Positions 1 to 12,316 of a stretch of 64,000 nt of DNA are shown here, one piece after another. The DNA lies in assembly GCF_019059575.1 (NCBI RefSeq), contig NW_024881676.1:560501-624500 (forward strand), given 5' to 3'. Both the position numbers and the translations under genes were made by a program. Numbering within the stretch: position 1 is the stretch's first letter; each line of letters opens with the position of its first letter. Below the pieces are notes generated by a model that ran no database searches, was not told where the DNA came from, and was given only the letters and a program-made list of their open reading frames with translations. Source of the stretch: Amphibalanus amphitrite. Lineage: Eukaryota; Arthropoda; Thecostraca; Balanomorpha; Balanidae.

Positions 1-531
1 AACCAGACAAAATTTTTGCACATTCTTACACTATTTGACATCCTGAATCCAGATATGATGCTTTCATGTAGCGCAAATACAAGAAAAACGAATAATCAAA
101 CCCGTGCGTATTCGTATCAACGGCGCCACAATTGTAGATCTGACCTTTTCTGAACAAATGCCACCACAATTTTAATTGATAAGGGATTAAAATGGCATGA
201 GCATCAACATCTTGATTTTTTCTAAAAGATAGCGATAACTGATAACTAATAACTTACCATTCATTTTGAAATCACGGCGGTAGGTACACCAACACATGGC
301 ACTGAAAACAGCAAAAGACGGAATGGCGGAATGTCGTATGGAGCCCTAAAACGCAGCTCGAATTGAGCCCGAAAAGGAAGACGAACTGATGCCGCTTTCG
401 GGGCTAATGTACTTTGAGCCCGAAAAGGGCGCCTAACTGATCCCGATTTTAAAATCATACAGATTTGAGCCCTGTTTTGGCACTCATATGAGCCCTTATT
501 CAAAAATGTTCTCAAAGTGTTTTCTGAGTGT

Positions 532-859
532 AGGGACCACGCTGGTCCCACCCTGCAAGTAAAGGGAAGAAATTTCTTGAACACCATAAAGCTGCGGGGG
601 TTGCGACCGGGATAAATGGTGGTTTCTGAGCCTGGCCGCAAACTTGGCTATCTCAACTCAAAACTAATGTTAAGGTGGGAGGGTCCCTTTAAGAGATAGG
701 GACCACGCTGGTCCCACCCTGCAAGTAAAGGGAAGAAATTTCTTGAACACCATAAAGCTGCGGGGGTTGCGACCAGGATAAATGGTGGTTTCTGAGCCTG
801 GCCGCAAACTTGGCTATCTCAACTCAAAACTAATGTTAAGGTGGGAGGGTCCCTTTAAG
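532..859. repeat. 166-bp tandem duplication
   Basis: Two nearly identical copies, 532-692 and 698-859, start 166 bp apart. Each begins AGGGACC and ends GGTCCCT, so each copy has short inverted ends. The copies differ at very few positions, so the duplication is recent. There is no coding content. Confidence 0.9.
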
Positions 860-1204
860 TGTAGTACGCTACTCTTTCTGGAGCTTTGTTTCTGGGAAAA
901 CTCATTTTAAGTGTCAAGGAAACTGCAATAGCATGCAAAGTTATTCATAATTCGAAGAAAGGTAGCCAAATTTAGACATATGTGCGTCATGTGCAGCTCC
1001 AGACTAAATGTACCCCAAACGGCCAAACCGGTATCAGTCGGCTCCGAGGAACGGGGAACCCGGCATGCAGGCTCTGATTACAATGGCCTAATCAATCAAC
1101 TCGCCATTAGAGACGTGTGTATCTGAAAATTGAAATATTACTGAAAATTAACAGATTCGTCAGAATGACTGAACATAGCGACTGACTGTTGATGGTGATT
1201 CACT

Positions 1205-1237
1205 GGTATGTATGTATGTATGTATGTATGTATGTAT
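1205..1237. repeat. (TATG)n microsatellite
   Basis: An uninterrupted tetranucleotide run of about seven units, directly visible in the sequence. Confidence 0.95.
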
Positions 1238-1320
1238 TGACACCAAAAGCCTTCCACATATGGCGTGGCGCTCGGCTAGGTATGGCAATTTTAACTTCCG
1301 ATAGGCTACCTAATAACCTA

Positions 1321-1350
1321 TGCGGATAGCCTACCTATAGGCTATCCGCA
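1321..1350. repeat. Perfect 13-bp hairpin
   Basis: TGCGGATAGCCTA and its exact reverse complement are separated by a 4-base loop. It lies in a stretch containing further imperfect copies of ATAGGCTACC. The function is unknown and the stem is too short for a typical microRNA precursor. Confidence 0.85.
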
Positions 1351-4191
1351 CAGGTACTGTCAGTGAAATGTCTATATCTGTTTAATTCTCACATAACTGA
1401 TCGATTTGTATCACATACCTTTTGCCGATAGTTCACGCCCGGAGAATCCTACTGCCCAACAAATTTTTAACAATGGTCAGCCACCAGACCATTCCGAGGT
1501 GGTCAGTAGCGAGCGCGAAGGGCGAAGCGAGTCTTTTTAATATAACGGAAAATCTCAGTATGAGCTGCGCGGCCCGACCCGGAGTTATACAGCGAGTTAC
1601 AGGCAGCTTCGTATTCGAGCCCTCCTTGGCCTTGTTTCAGAGACCAATAAGAGCCTCTTATTCGTCTCTGTATAAGATTATATTATGTACATACATGATA
1701 TAATAGTGTTTATAATAACATGACTACTATTAGTTATAATATTTGCTATATTATAATAGTTATAATAATGGCTAACTTGTTTGAAAATTCAACCAAACGC
1801 ATGTGCTGTCCGACGAGCATTTAATTACTCAAGATCTCGTAAAATCAAAAAGGTAATTTGTAAAATCAAAAAGGTTAATTCTGACTTTAAACTAAACCAG
1901 TCCCTGAAGAGCAAGGCATGATCGGCTTTTCACATGTTTAATTAGTCTTAGTAATATTTTGACAAATAACTCTACATGTTGACCATTTAACGATAAACGG
2001 TTTAACGATGGTCAATGCTACATTAAATTTCATGAGATAAATGCACTTGTATGCTCTTCCCTATGAAAAAATGTCAGGTATTTTGCCACAATTAGGTATA
2101 ACACCGTCTCATCGATGCATCTTCCAACGCAAACAAGACTGTGACTTCACGATTCGGTCCCCGTTTGGCGTTTTGTATTCACACAAGACTTCAGCTCCAG
2201 AAACATTCGGCACATCGATTCAGTTCCGGATCGACCAAATGACCCCTCAGTGTATCTACGAAGAGCTGCGGGGGCTCCGGCTGCTATACCTGCTCCTCCT
2301 CCCTCCCCACCTCTCGCAGGAGGACGCAGTCCGCAGGAGAGGGGAGTGGGGAGGAGCGGGTCTAGAAGACGATAACCTGTCTCGGATGTTGCAACGATCG
2401 CCCCCGCGCCCGTGGGGAGAGGGACAGACGAGGCCTCGGTTCGCATTTTTCCGTCGCCAAATCGTGTTTCGCAAGCCGGCCGGGCCTGCCTCCGTGCCGT
2501 GATGTTTTGCTCGGAATGCCGGGTGTGAGAGAGGGACCGGGATTGCAGGCCGAGTCGAGGAACGGGGGGGGGGGGCTGGATGGAGAATGGGTGGGGGTTT
2601 CTGCTGAGAGCACTGAGGGTGAAGGAGGTGCTCGCTCACCACTGCTGTTTTCTATGTGTACAGTCCACAGCATAAGTAATGTGCGGTTTCAGTCCTGGGT
2701 AGTGGGTATGTTCTGCTTCTGAACCTTAGGAATGATAAGCCAGACCACAATGATACTTTGAATGTAGCTAACCTGTATCGTTACCCTCGCAGCTGCATCT
2801 TCATCTATTGACGTCTTCTTTTCGATCACTCCGCATTAAAAAATCGCCAGTCAAAGCCATCTGTTGAGATTGGTAAAACCGCACATTAGCGGTGGGCTAT
2901 ATCTACTGATATGGGGGATGCCTAACCGGTGCGAAACTGTCTATTACTGCAGTCTGAATTGCATTTATATCGTTCTATATATCGTTCTTATATCTTATCG
3001 TTTATATCGTTCTATATCGTTCTACCGTTCTATGAACGATACTGCGATGTGCTAGTTGCTACATTGCATGCTCCGTTGACACGTCCTTCAGTGCAACATC
3101 GAGCTGCACCTTTTTCCAATAAGCAATGAAAAGAGACAGCGAAATGCTGTTATTATTCCACCATTAATTTGACACCGCCTGAATGAAAGAAACATTCACG
3201 GTACGGTAGGCTTAATCACCGGACCTGCAAATTCCTAGCCTGTCACTGCCGACTTGCATTAGTTAAATAATTATATTCAGCTACCTGTCTAACTAATTGA
3301 AAATAAGTATAGCTTCTCATGCGAACTAGGGCCTATATAGAAGTAAGTGCACAGATGCCTATGAAGTTCGATATTACCTTCTATGCCCATTACCCATGAC
3401 TCAATATCGCAGCCGGCATGTACCTAAGCATATTTGGGAATTTTCCCCGCGGAATCTCACATGCAGCTGTTCAGTACGTCGCCGGTGAGTCTGCAGCATG
3501 AGCAGCCTGGCGTGACATTCTTCGTTCCATTTAATTTGGTAACTTTCCGAACTCTGCCAAGTTACTTTAGCATAAAACAATCAGGCACTAAAAATAATTA
3601 AAGGCAAAAAGATAAACATGAAATGTCATTTGATAGGCAGACACGTAGTAAGAATAAAGGGCAGCAAAGTTCAGTAGGTACGGAAAACATCGGCCACAAT
3701 TTTGTATCTGCGCTCAGTAAATCTGTACTTATAAACTAAATGGCGAACAGCTCTGCAGTTGCGCCCGGAAGTGACCTCTTTGCCCTCCGAACTGCAGTCA
3801 TCCGGGTTCGCTTCCTGGGCAGGTCACGTGGCCATGCGGCTCCTTGGTCGATTGATGTTCGGAATTGTTCCGGTTAGCGTTTGGTCGACAGGATTCAGTG
3901 TTTCATCCACAACTGGCCGACCACGAAGAGCGCTATGCAGGATTATGTGCAGGTCCCAGCAGGTGTACCTGAGAACTGCGACGTCAGATCGATATGGCAG
4001 AATTCCATTATTTCAGAGAATCGCCCGTGGAAGGTCGGTCAACGGCGCAGAGATAAGCTTCGAAAGGCCGACACATCAATCCTGTTGGAATCCTGTGGAA
4101 AACTACCTTGGTCGCGCGAAGTGAACTGCGCATTGTGAATGTTCTAGAGATGTGATCTGAAAGTGTCGTCATCCGGAAGGGCTCCTGTCTA

Positions 4192-5416
4192 TTAACCCGC
4201 GCCCTGCTGGGGGGGGGGTGTTTGAACACCCCCCCTTGTGGTTTTTCGCGAATATCTCAAAAACGGCGGCGCGGAGCGCCGCCGTTTTTAATACACCTTA
4301 TCATACATCAATTCTACACATGTTGTGAAAATTTCAGACCAAGGTCATTCAAGGTCAGGTCACCAGGTCACTTGAAGTGACCTCACCTCATAAAAACTTT
4401 TAATGTCTGTCATAGCTACACCGAGTGACCGATCGCTTTGAAACTTTCAGCGATTGCTAAGAGCAATAGCATGTACAAAATGTATATCTCAGAATTTTGA
4501 TATCGATGACCTAAGGTCAGGTCAATTTTGCGACCTCCCCATTATAAGTCAATGGGAGAAAATTGAAATGCGCCTCTTTTGGATGAAAGACATTATAAAC
4601 ACTCCCAAACACCGAATTACAAGTGGTTTAGACACACTGAACTTAAAAATGGTGTCCGTGACCCTTGTTTATGCCCTGAGGTCATCTTAGGTCACGAATG
4701 GTATCTAACAGTTTTTCGCAAATAACTTTTGATAGAGGCATGCTAGAGCGATGAAAACGCCTTAGATGTGTTCAGCTCGACGCTACGGATCGACTGATAT
4801 GCAACATGACCCTTTCCGGTCAGGTCATGACCTTGACCTGAGGTCAAATTTTCAAGTTGACCTTTCAAGGTCAAGTTATAGTTCATTCGATGCGTCTTGA
4901 CGAGAGGAACACGATGCCGGTAAAAGTAAGCTCGTACAAGGCTTGGGTCAAAAGTTATTGCAGAAAAACTGTTTTTAAAAAAATCGGCTATTTTTGCAGT
5001 TTTTGCCCCCTGCAGGCAAAACCGTTGACGTTAGGTCAAATCTGAGAGAATTATTCAGAAAGGGCGTTAATAGGGCTATCGAATGCGCTTTTTCGCGGCG
5101 CTGTAGCTCTATTGGTTCCCGAGTTATGCGTTGGCTTCTTGGAAATTTTCGACATTCGACCTGGAAATCGGCGAAATTTTGCTTTCAATGACCTCTGGTG
5201 ACCTGACCTTTGACCTGACCAAAAAATTGACCGAAGTGATTTCGTAATTATTTTTTACGCTCTTTCGAACGCCGCCTTCCGCGTATCGCTACGTGGCCCA
5301 GGAGCCGAGTTACAAGGGGGGGGTGTTCAAACACCCCCCCCCCCCAGCAGGGCGTGGAAATCCAGGACCCCCAGCAGGGCGTGGAAATCCAGGACCCCCA
5401 GCAGGGCGCGGGTTAA
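4192..5416. mobile_element. TTAA-flanked non-autonomous DNA element, copy 1
   Basis: The element body is 4,196-5,412, with TTAA immediately on both sides (4,192-4,195 and 5,413-5,416). Its ends are inverted: CCCGCGCCCTGCTGGGG at the left and the complement at the right. TTAA duplication with ends starting CCC is the hallmark of piggyBac-type elements, so I infer that superfamily. The right end repeats its terminal motif three times at a 27-bp period (5,346, 5,373, 5,400). A GGCGGCGC...GCGCCGCC hairpin lies near 4,264-4,288. Inside are many AGGTCA/TGACCT repeats and no transposase frame. It is probably mobilised in trans. Confidence 0.8.
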
Positions 5417-5464
5417 AGATATTAATGTGAAGTCGGATGCTTCTATCAACACAGATCACAGCAG

Positions 5465-6648
5465 TTAACCCGCGCCCTGATGGGGGGCCATTTTGGCCCC
5501 CCCTGTGGTTTTTCTTAAATAGCGAGGAAAACGGCGACGCGCAGCGCCGCCAAATTTTGGGTACCTTACCGAACATCAATTTGACACCTTCACACAAAAT
5601 TTCAAGTCACAGGTCACCTCAGGTCAGGAGTTATTGAGGTCAAACTGAGGTCATGTTCGAGTAAAAATGAGCAAAAAACATGACATCTTGAAACGCTCAC
5701 CAATTCTACAGTTCACAAGAAATTTTAAAGTTCGTTATGTGGTTGTGTAGAGAAAAAACGGCGCTACAAAACTGCTATCTCGGATTTTTGAAATTTTTGG
5801 ATTTTAACCCCCAAAAATCAAAAAAATTGATTTTTTTAGAAAAACTCAAAAAATTTCCAAAAAAATTTCGAATTTCGAAAAACCGGAACATATGTGATAG
5901 TCCCTGCGCTCTTCGATATACATACCAAATTTTAGATCGATACCTCTTTTTTTGGCCAAGTTATAGCGAAAAAACTGTTAAAAATTGATGACGTCAAATT
6001 TTTGAACTCAATTTTTAGCAATTCTAGACCTTGTAGCGCAAAACGGAGACCACCATTGAACTCCCCGTGACGAGCTGCATCGAATCGATACCCATTTTAT
6101 GCAAAAATATCAACTTTGAAATTTGACCTAATTTGACCTGACCTTGACCTGACCTTGACCTGACCTTGACCAAAACGTGACCTAAGCTGGCCCTAAAGTC
6201 TGTCTGACCCACATAATCGCATTTGTCATGTAAAATGGACCATAAAACATGTATCACACGACACTTTCATATTGTGACCCCCCAGTGACCTGACCTCTGT
6301 GACCTGACCTGGTATCAGTGACCTCAAATAGCAAAATATGTGTTTGAAGAACATTTCCCCATCGATGATTTTCAATGAAATGCATTTTACACGATTTTAC
6401 AACGCATTTCTTGAAATGCCTGTAAACTGTGAAAATTCGACCTTTGGTCTGACCTGTGACGTCATCGGTTTGACCGAGGTCAATGAAATTGGGTCACAAG
6501 GTAGCTCCCTGTTGGGGCTATCCAACACCGTTTACCGCTTGTCGCTATGTTGCGTGGTTCTCGAGATCTGAGGGGGGGGGCCAAAATGCCCCCCCCCCAC
6601 CCCCATCAGACCGCGTTGCTCGGCAGACCCCATCTGGGCGCGGGTTAA
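5465..6648. mobile_element. TTAA-flanked non-autonomous DNA element, copy 2
   Basis: The body is 5,469-6,644 between two TTAA copies. The left end starts CCCGCGCCCTGATGGGG and the right end closes with GGGCGCGGG. The right end carries an extra internal copy of the terminal motif, the arrangement that copy 4 shows at its left end, so the two lie in opposite orientation. Its interior (about 5,985-6,100) is the reverse complement of 62,093-62,210 in copy 4. An 11-bp TGACCTGACCT repeat lies at about 6,128-6,170. Only 56 bp including both TTAA sites separates it from copy 1. No transposase is visible. Confidence 0.8.
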
Positions 6649-9538
6649 CTAAGGCGTCAGTTGCGCTGAGAATTCGCCTACCCTTCAGCAGACTGCACTG
6701 TTCCCGACCAAGTCGATCGTCTCGGCCCTTGCCGACGTTTTCATTTCATCTCCCAGCCAGCCGGGCCCGGGCCCGGGCCCGAGCCTTTTACAGCTGACAG
6801 CCCAAACCGACACAGGACCAAGGCCATATATAGGCAGAGAACCATTCCTCTTCCAACTTCCTTCAGCAGCTACCGAAAAGTTTGTCGCAAGTAACGCGAG
6901 AAATTGCCCGGGGCACCGCTGAGCCGGCCGCCCGCCGCAGGGGAGCGGCCTCGGGCGACGAGCGACGCGCGGCCAAGTTGAGCCGGAAGTTGAACCGATT
7001 GGCGCACATTCCGTACTCGCTCGAACGGAATCAGACCATTCGCAGCGAGAGAGCCAACTTTGGCCCGTAAAGAACGCCGCCACGGCCGTCACAGTTGTTT
7101 GCTGTTCTCAAAGCATTGTGGAGTTGACTGTGATGAATGAAAAAGCACTCGGCCACCGTAGGAAGCATATTTTGCCGTGATGGCAAAAGTTTGATGCTCG
7201 TTGTCTCCGAGTAATGTATCCTGCCCGGAGAATGTAACTTTTGTGCAGGGTCTTATCGATTTCTTGGAAGTTCTGCTGAAAAATGAGCTTTATAGATCGG
7301 GAAACTTGTGCGGCGTGTTTCAGACAGAGTAGGTATATAGCTGTTTCTCTTTTATTCATTATATCAGCAACTAAAAATATCCATAGCCATACCTACGAGA
7401 AATATTTGACTGATATCGCAATGCAAGTATCGATGATTGGCAATTGGCAAATGGCAATATGCACGGTATCGGGTATAGGTATAGAGAACTGCAATAACAA
7501 ACAAAACAAACAAAACACATTTATTAAACATAAATATGTTTACCTACCTATGCAAATGTTGAATGATCTTTAGACGAACGTGCAGCTTGCAAGTAGAATT
7601 TAAAACAAGCGAAGTTTTAATGTTATGTAACAGAACTATTCAAGTCATGTGAGTAGGAAAATTCTAATAACAGCAAAAGGCAAGTGCAATTTGGGATTCA
7701 GTTTGCGTAGCTTTCGACTCTTTAGCAACATATGTTCACTTTTATGTTATTTCGTGTAGGAACCTTCTATCGCTTTTAGTCAAACAGCCACGTTTTCAAG
7801 AAAGCTTCTGGTAAAGAGTTTGAGTTGTAGGTTGCTAAATTTAGACTTTAGAGCATCTGAAACTTATCTTTAAAACCAATTCAAGGCATTCCAAAACAGC
7901 GGAGCACTCCCAAGAACATGAACACTCGTGCATTCCTACTGACAGCGTCTCGCAGCTCCATCTCACAGGCACAGCTCACTGTAATCCCATTCTCTCACAT
8001 TTGTGATTCTCACAACTTCAGCACCCCTTCCCCCACCCCCTCCTGCAGCTCGTGCTCAAGGTCACTATACCGTCGCTGCGCGCCGGCGCAGTTCCCAGAG
8101 CGCTGACTGAATCACAGACTCAGCAGAGAGTCATGACTCGGTGACTCAGCCGGGCTGCCTTTCCGGGGAGCTGCCGGGCCAACTGGGGAGGGGGAAGGGA
8201 AAGGGGAGTCGCTGTCTGCCAGCTGGGGAGGGATGGGGATCCAAGAAGGGAAGGGAGACGAGCCTACTGACGAGTGATGTGGCGGTCAGGACATGTTCCA
8301 TTGGTCACTGTCCATTAGTAACATGCTATTGCAATTTATAGTCATGTCTGACGATGACGAGTCATGATAATGAATGATCAGATGCATCTCCTCCCGAGTC
8401 CCGATTGATGTAACCGTATACCTCTGTAAATGCATATACACATCTCGTGCGCACAGCACCGACGTCATTCATCCGTCCCCACCCTGCGACCACGTCATTG
8501 CCGCGCTGTCCGGCCCTGCTCAGTAACAGCCTACCCTGTACCGCGGACCGGCGCGGGGGCCCCATGGCCTCGCCGCGCCCGGCCGTCCGTGCCGGCCGCT
8601 CGGGCCGGGCGGCCGGCCGGCCGGGCCGACTTTCGCCGGCGGCCCGGACCGGTCGCTGAGCCATTCCACCGCGCCGGCCCGGGCGGCTCGGCGGGCCGGT
8701 TTTTGTGGACCGGCGTGAGCCGCCTCCCTCCCTCACCCTCCCTCCTCTCTCCCCCTCTCCCCGCGGCCTGACGCCCGAGATAAGACGGCGCGCCCGCAGA
8801 GGAGCCGCCGGGCTCTGCTCTGATAGAGCAGCGCCCGCAGCCAGCCAGAGTCGGCAGCCATCCCGGCATACAGATCATCACCTGTGATAAGCTCATGTTC
8901 GCGGTACTCATGACAAGGAAGGGTTCCAGCAGAATGACTGCTAATGAATTCAACCTGTTCCGGATTGAAGATTGATGGCCGGCTTCTGCATAGGTAGTTT
9001 AATTTGATTTAAAAATTGAGTGGTTTGAACGTAGAGTTCAAAGTCTAGCTGACTACCTACCACGCTCGTTGTTGAGGTTTTAATGAGATAAGATTGAAAC
9101 TTCTTCAGTACGATATTCCCTGTAATAAAAATGTAGTTGTATCCTGTGTCACTTCCTTATTTTACAGACTTCAATCCATGGATTAATATTTAAAGTAATG
9201 GTGCGCCAACTGTCCCTTTGTGTCGCAGTAACAACTAACAACCTGGTGACTGGAGCAGTGTTGTCTGCAGTCTGCAGGAAATATCGCGCCTTGACGACGT
9301 CCGCTTCCGTCTCAGTTCGTTGGCGTTCCTCTGCCCCTTGGTGTTACCCTAGCCCTTGCCGAACAGTCGTTTTGTTAGTTTCAGCACGGACGTGTGGGCG
9401 AGTTAAGCCGTTCTATTCTGCGTAGGTAGCTAATTACACTCCCTCAACTTTCATTTGTTTGCTCAATACATTACATAGTTCAATTTACACTTATAAGTTA
9501 TGAGTATTTTTTTAGAGGGGAGGGGCCAGCTACTGTAA
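6649..9538. other. Intergenic DNA without a supportable gene
   Basis: A GC-rich segment at about 6,880-7,070 and a stronger CpG-rich block at about 8,480-8,830 stand in otherwise AT-rich sequence. Both give overlapping open frames on both strands, as expected of GC-rich non-coding DNA. I see no splice-consistent coding sequence, RNA gene or element boundary here. Confidence 0.6.
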
Positions 9539-9926
9539 CAGTTTGTCAGGGCCTCCTCTAAGGATTTTTCACTGGGTGGGCAAAATTTTCGCTACTCCCC
9601 TGCCCAAGGGTGGATCCAGCCACTGTTTTGGGGTTCAACCAATTTCATAACCTGTTACCGGGGGGGGGGGCGGGGGTGAGGCGAAATAAGCAGTGCCGTT
9701 ATTGGAAATAAGATGATAGTTTGCAAAGTTAACGTTTGTCGTATGTTTTATGGTTAGCAATGCTCGAGCGATTCGTTCCAGAGTTACATGTACAGCCCTC
9801 TGCAAACTGCGTGGTAGGTAGGTATTCTTATTCGGTATTCTTGCTATTTTGACAATGCACCAGTTTTTGTGACCTTGTGACCTGACCTCGGGTCACTGGA
9901 ACCTAAAACTCCAAGGCCAAGTGACA

Positions 9927-11918
9927 AACAGATGCAGCGGCGTATTTAGAAAATCGCGAAGGGGGGGCCAAGGGTTTGGAGGGCGCCACCTCACCCAAGG
10001 AGGGCGCCATACGGTCGCGAGATAAAAAATCGCTCAGTGGGGGTTGGGGGGTTGGGAGGCGTTTTTTACCATGCCACCAGTTTTTTTTTTGCGTAACCTC
10101 GTATAGGTCGTGCTGCATTGATTTTGCATCGTGTGTATTCTTTATACTCCAGGTCACAAAAGGTCAAGTGTTCTTGAAATGCTGCGCCGAAGGCGCGCGA
10201 AATTTTTGAAAACAACCTTTTCCTCCGCTTTTTAGGCACGCCTTTTATACGATCACTGTTCAAAGCTCCTCTCGCTCTTTTACCAAATTTGAAGGTGTAA
10301 AAAATACCTAAGGTTTGGTCGGGCCGCTGCCACACAAACTGTACAGAAAGCTTGGCTCATGGGTGTCGATGTATAAAAGTTTATTGGCGGTGGCATATCT
10401 ACGCACCAGATCACCGTATCGGATTGATACCGGAGCGCGAGATGCGTAAACATCATCCAAATTACCTCAGACCAGCCTTCATAGCCTTCTCACAGATGCA
10501 TACAGTGTACCCACATAACCAGTTTCAATCACCGAAACTTCAGATGCCTGCTGTTGCGCCCGAACCTGTTGACAATACTTAATCGTAATCCATATAGATG
10601 CCATGATGCACGTAAAGTAGGGTCAATCCGTTAAGACCAAAGACGTGTTTTATGCATCGTAGAGCGTAGATAGTTTTGGTAGGTATAGATACTTCATTCA
10701 TTGTGCTGAATGCACGTTCATTTGTGGCAGTTTTCACAGGCAAGACATCAACTATGTGCAATAGAACGACTAAGTTGAAAAACATGCCAAAGGAGTAAAT
10801 AAATGATAGGAGGGCAGCGATCAACGGATGTTGCCAATAGGTAGAAGGACTGCGATCCACAGGAGGGCACTAATAGGTAGAAGAGCCCCGATCAACATCC
10901 CGAGTTTCGACAGTAGGGCACCGATAGGTAGGAAGTTGGCGAGCAGCAGGAGGGCGCCAATGGATAGAAGGGCAGCGATCAACAGGAGGGCACCAATAGG
11001 TAGGAGGGCGCCGATCAACAATCAACAGGAGGGCGCCACCAGGTAAGAGGGTGGCGAGGAACAGGAGAGCACCAATAGGAGGGTGGCGATCAACAAGAGG
11101 TCGCCAATAGGTGGGAGGGTGGTCATCAACTGGAAGTCGCCAATGAGCGGAAGGGTGACGATTAAAATGGGGGTGGCAATGGTGAGGAGGGCGCCTTTGC
11201 TCAAGAGGATGACACGAACAGGAGGGCGTCTGTGCGGAGGGCGCTGGTCAACAGGAAGGTGCCAGTGGATAGGAGGGCGGTGATCAACAGGAGGGTGCCA
11301 GTGGTTAGGAGGGCGGCGATCTACACGAGGGCGCCAATAGGAGAAGGGCCCCGATTAACATTCAACAGGAAGGACTAGGGAACCAATAGGTAGGAGGGCG
11401 GCACTGAACAAGAGGGTGCCAAAAGGGAGAAAGGCGGCCTTCAAAATTTCACATGAGGGCTCAATAGGTAGGAGAGCGCCAATAATTATGAGGACGCCGA
11501 TCAGCAGAAGGGCGGCAATGTGTAGCAGGGTGGCGACCTACAGGAGGGCGCCTTCGGGTGAGAGGGCGCTTATTTACAGGACAGCGGCTTACATAGGCGA
11601 CCACCGTTACGCTTAGAGAGCTACAGCCTACAAATGTGGTTGGAGGGCGCCCGAGGGAGCCCTCCAACCGTATTTGGAGGGCGTATTTGGAATGGGCGTC
11701 CTCCGAGGGCGCCCTCCATCCGTATTTTCCCTGTAAACACATTCGCGATTGGAGGGCGCCCTCCAGTCGCGATTGTTTTTCGATTCGATTATATCACAAT
11801 TGCATTTGCGATTGGAGGGCGCCTTCGGCGCCCTCCAATCGCAAAGGGCGCCTTCGGCGCCCAAGGGGGGGGGGCCATGGCCCAGTGGCCCCCCCCTGCC
11901 TACGCCCCTGAACAGATG
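9927..11918. mobile_element. Nested hAT-like element carrying a minisatellite
   Basis: AACAGATG is duplicated exactly at 9,927-9,934 and 11,911-11,918. The ends are CAGCGGCGTA at the left and TACGCCCCTG at the right, inverted with one mismatch. The 1,976-bp body holds a long degenerate minisatellite (10,806-11,640) and palindromic GGAGGGCGCCCTCC blocks (11,640-11,860). It interrupts an older AGGTCA-rich element whose end is recognisable just to the right. Long open frames across the repeats are low-complexity and not genes. Confidence 0.85.
10806..11640. repeat. Degenerate GC-rich minisatellite, GGAGGGCGCC-AATAGG type
   Basis: Alternating half-units resembling AGGAGGGCGCCAATAGGT and AGGAGGGCGGCGATCAACA recur for about 0.8 kb with point changes and length drift (roughly 18-bp half-units). 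Frames on both strands stay open for 60-100 codons because the units are near multiples of three. The translations are repetitive and match no protein I recognise. Confidence 0.85.
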
Positions 11919-12209
11919 CTCCAAGTCGTGTCTTAAATTTGGTAGCGCTACGTGCTATAGAACTCACGCTATCAACGAAAAACTCTGGCATTCGGTTGCC
12001 GCTAAACTGTTAGTCCAATTTTCCCCTGACCTTGTACCGGGTTTGTGACCTGGTGACCTGACCTGAAAAGACTAGAGACCTGAAATTTTCAGGACAAGTG
12101 CCAAAAGGTTGCCCCAGAGGGTATGCGAAATTTGAGCGCCGCCGTTTTTACGTTATTTGTGAAAAACCTTAGGGGGGTGCATCAACCCCCCTCATCGGGC
12201 GAGGGCTAA
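11919..12209 (-). mobile_element. TTAA-type element end, copy 3 (degenerate, interrupted)
   Basis: The stretch 12,126-12,205 reads, on the minus strand, like the left end of copy 1: a CCC(T)CGCCC terminus, a G-run palindrome around TGCATCA, a GGTTTTTC...AAACGGCGGCGC segment and TGACCT repeats. It is flanked by CTAA instead of TTAA. Its other half is probably the TGACCT-bearing sequence at about 9,843-9,934, split off by the insertion 9,935-11,910. The far boundary is not clear, so the full extent is not assigned. Confidence 0.5.
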
Positions 12210-12316
12210 CTAACATAATACATTGTAGTAAAGGCTACCCGAACCGGTAATGATTCTTGCTTATTTGTTCAGCTCAGCCGTATTTAGAGATTTAGCTGGC
12301 TTTGTCCATGAATAAC

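Larger units (their letters stand above)
1..4191. other. Intergenic DNA without a supportable gene
   Basis: No open frame here looks like a known protein or continues through plausible splice sites. The stretch holds a 166-bp tandem duplication, a TATG microsatellite, a 13-bp perfect hairpin and an imperfect TATATCGTTC simple repeat near 2,967-3,040, all described separately or here. A GC-rich block with overlapping open frames on both strands (about 2,250-2,660) is best read as composition rather than coding. It ends at the TTAA target site of the first transposon. Confidence 0.7.

Noticed and set aside
3759..4124. NPVENYLGRAK, reminiscent of the mariner/Tc1 NPIEN motif
   Set aside because: Nothing else of a mariner transposase (no DDE context, no inverted ends) is visible around it. 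A five-residue match is not enough.
10821..11046. Frames on both strands translating to IGALLPI and RRAPIGR repeats
   Set aside because: Both strands are open because of the ~18-bp repeat period. This is low complexity, not a leucine-rich protein gene.
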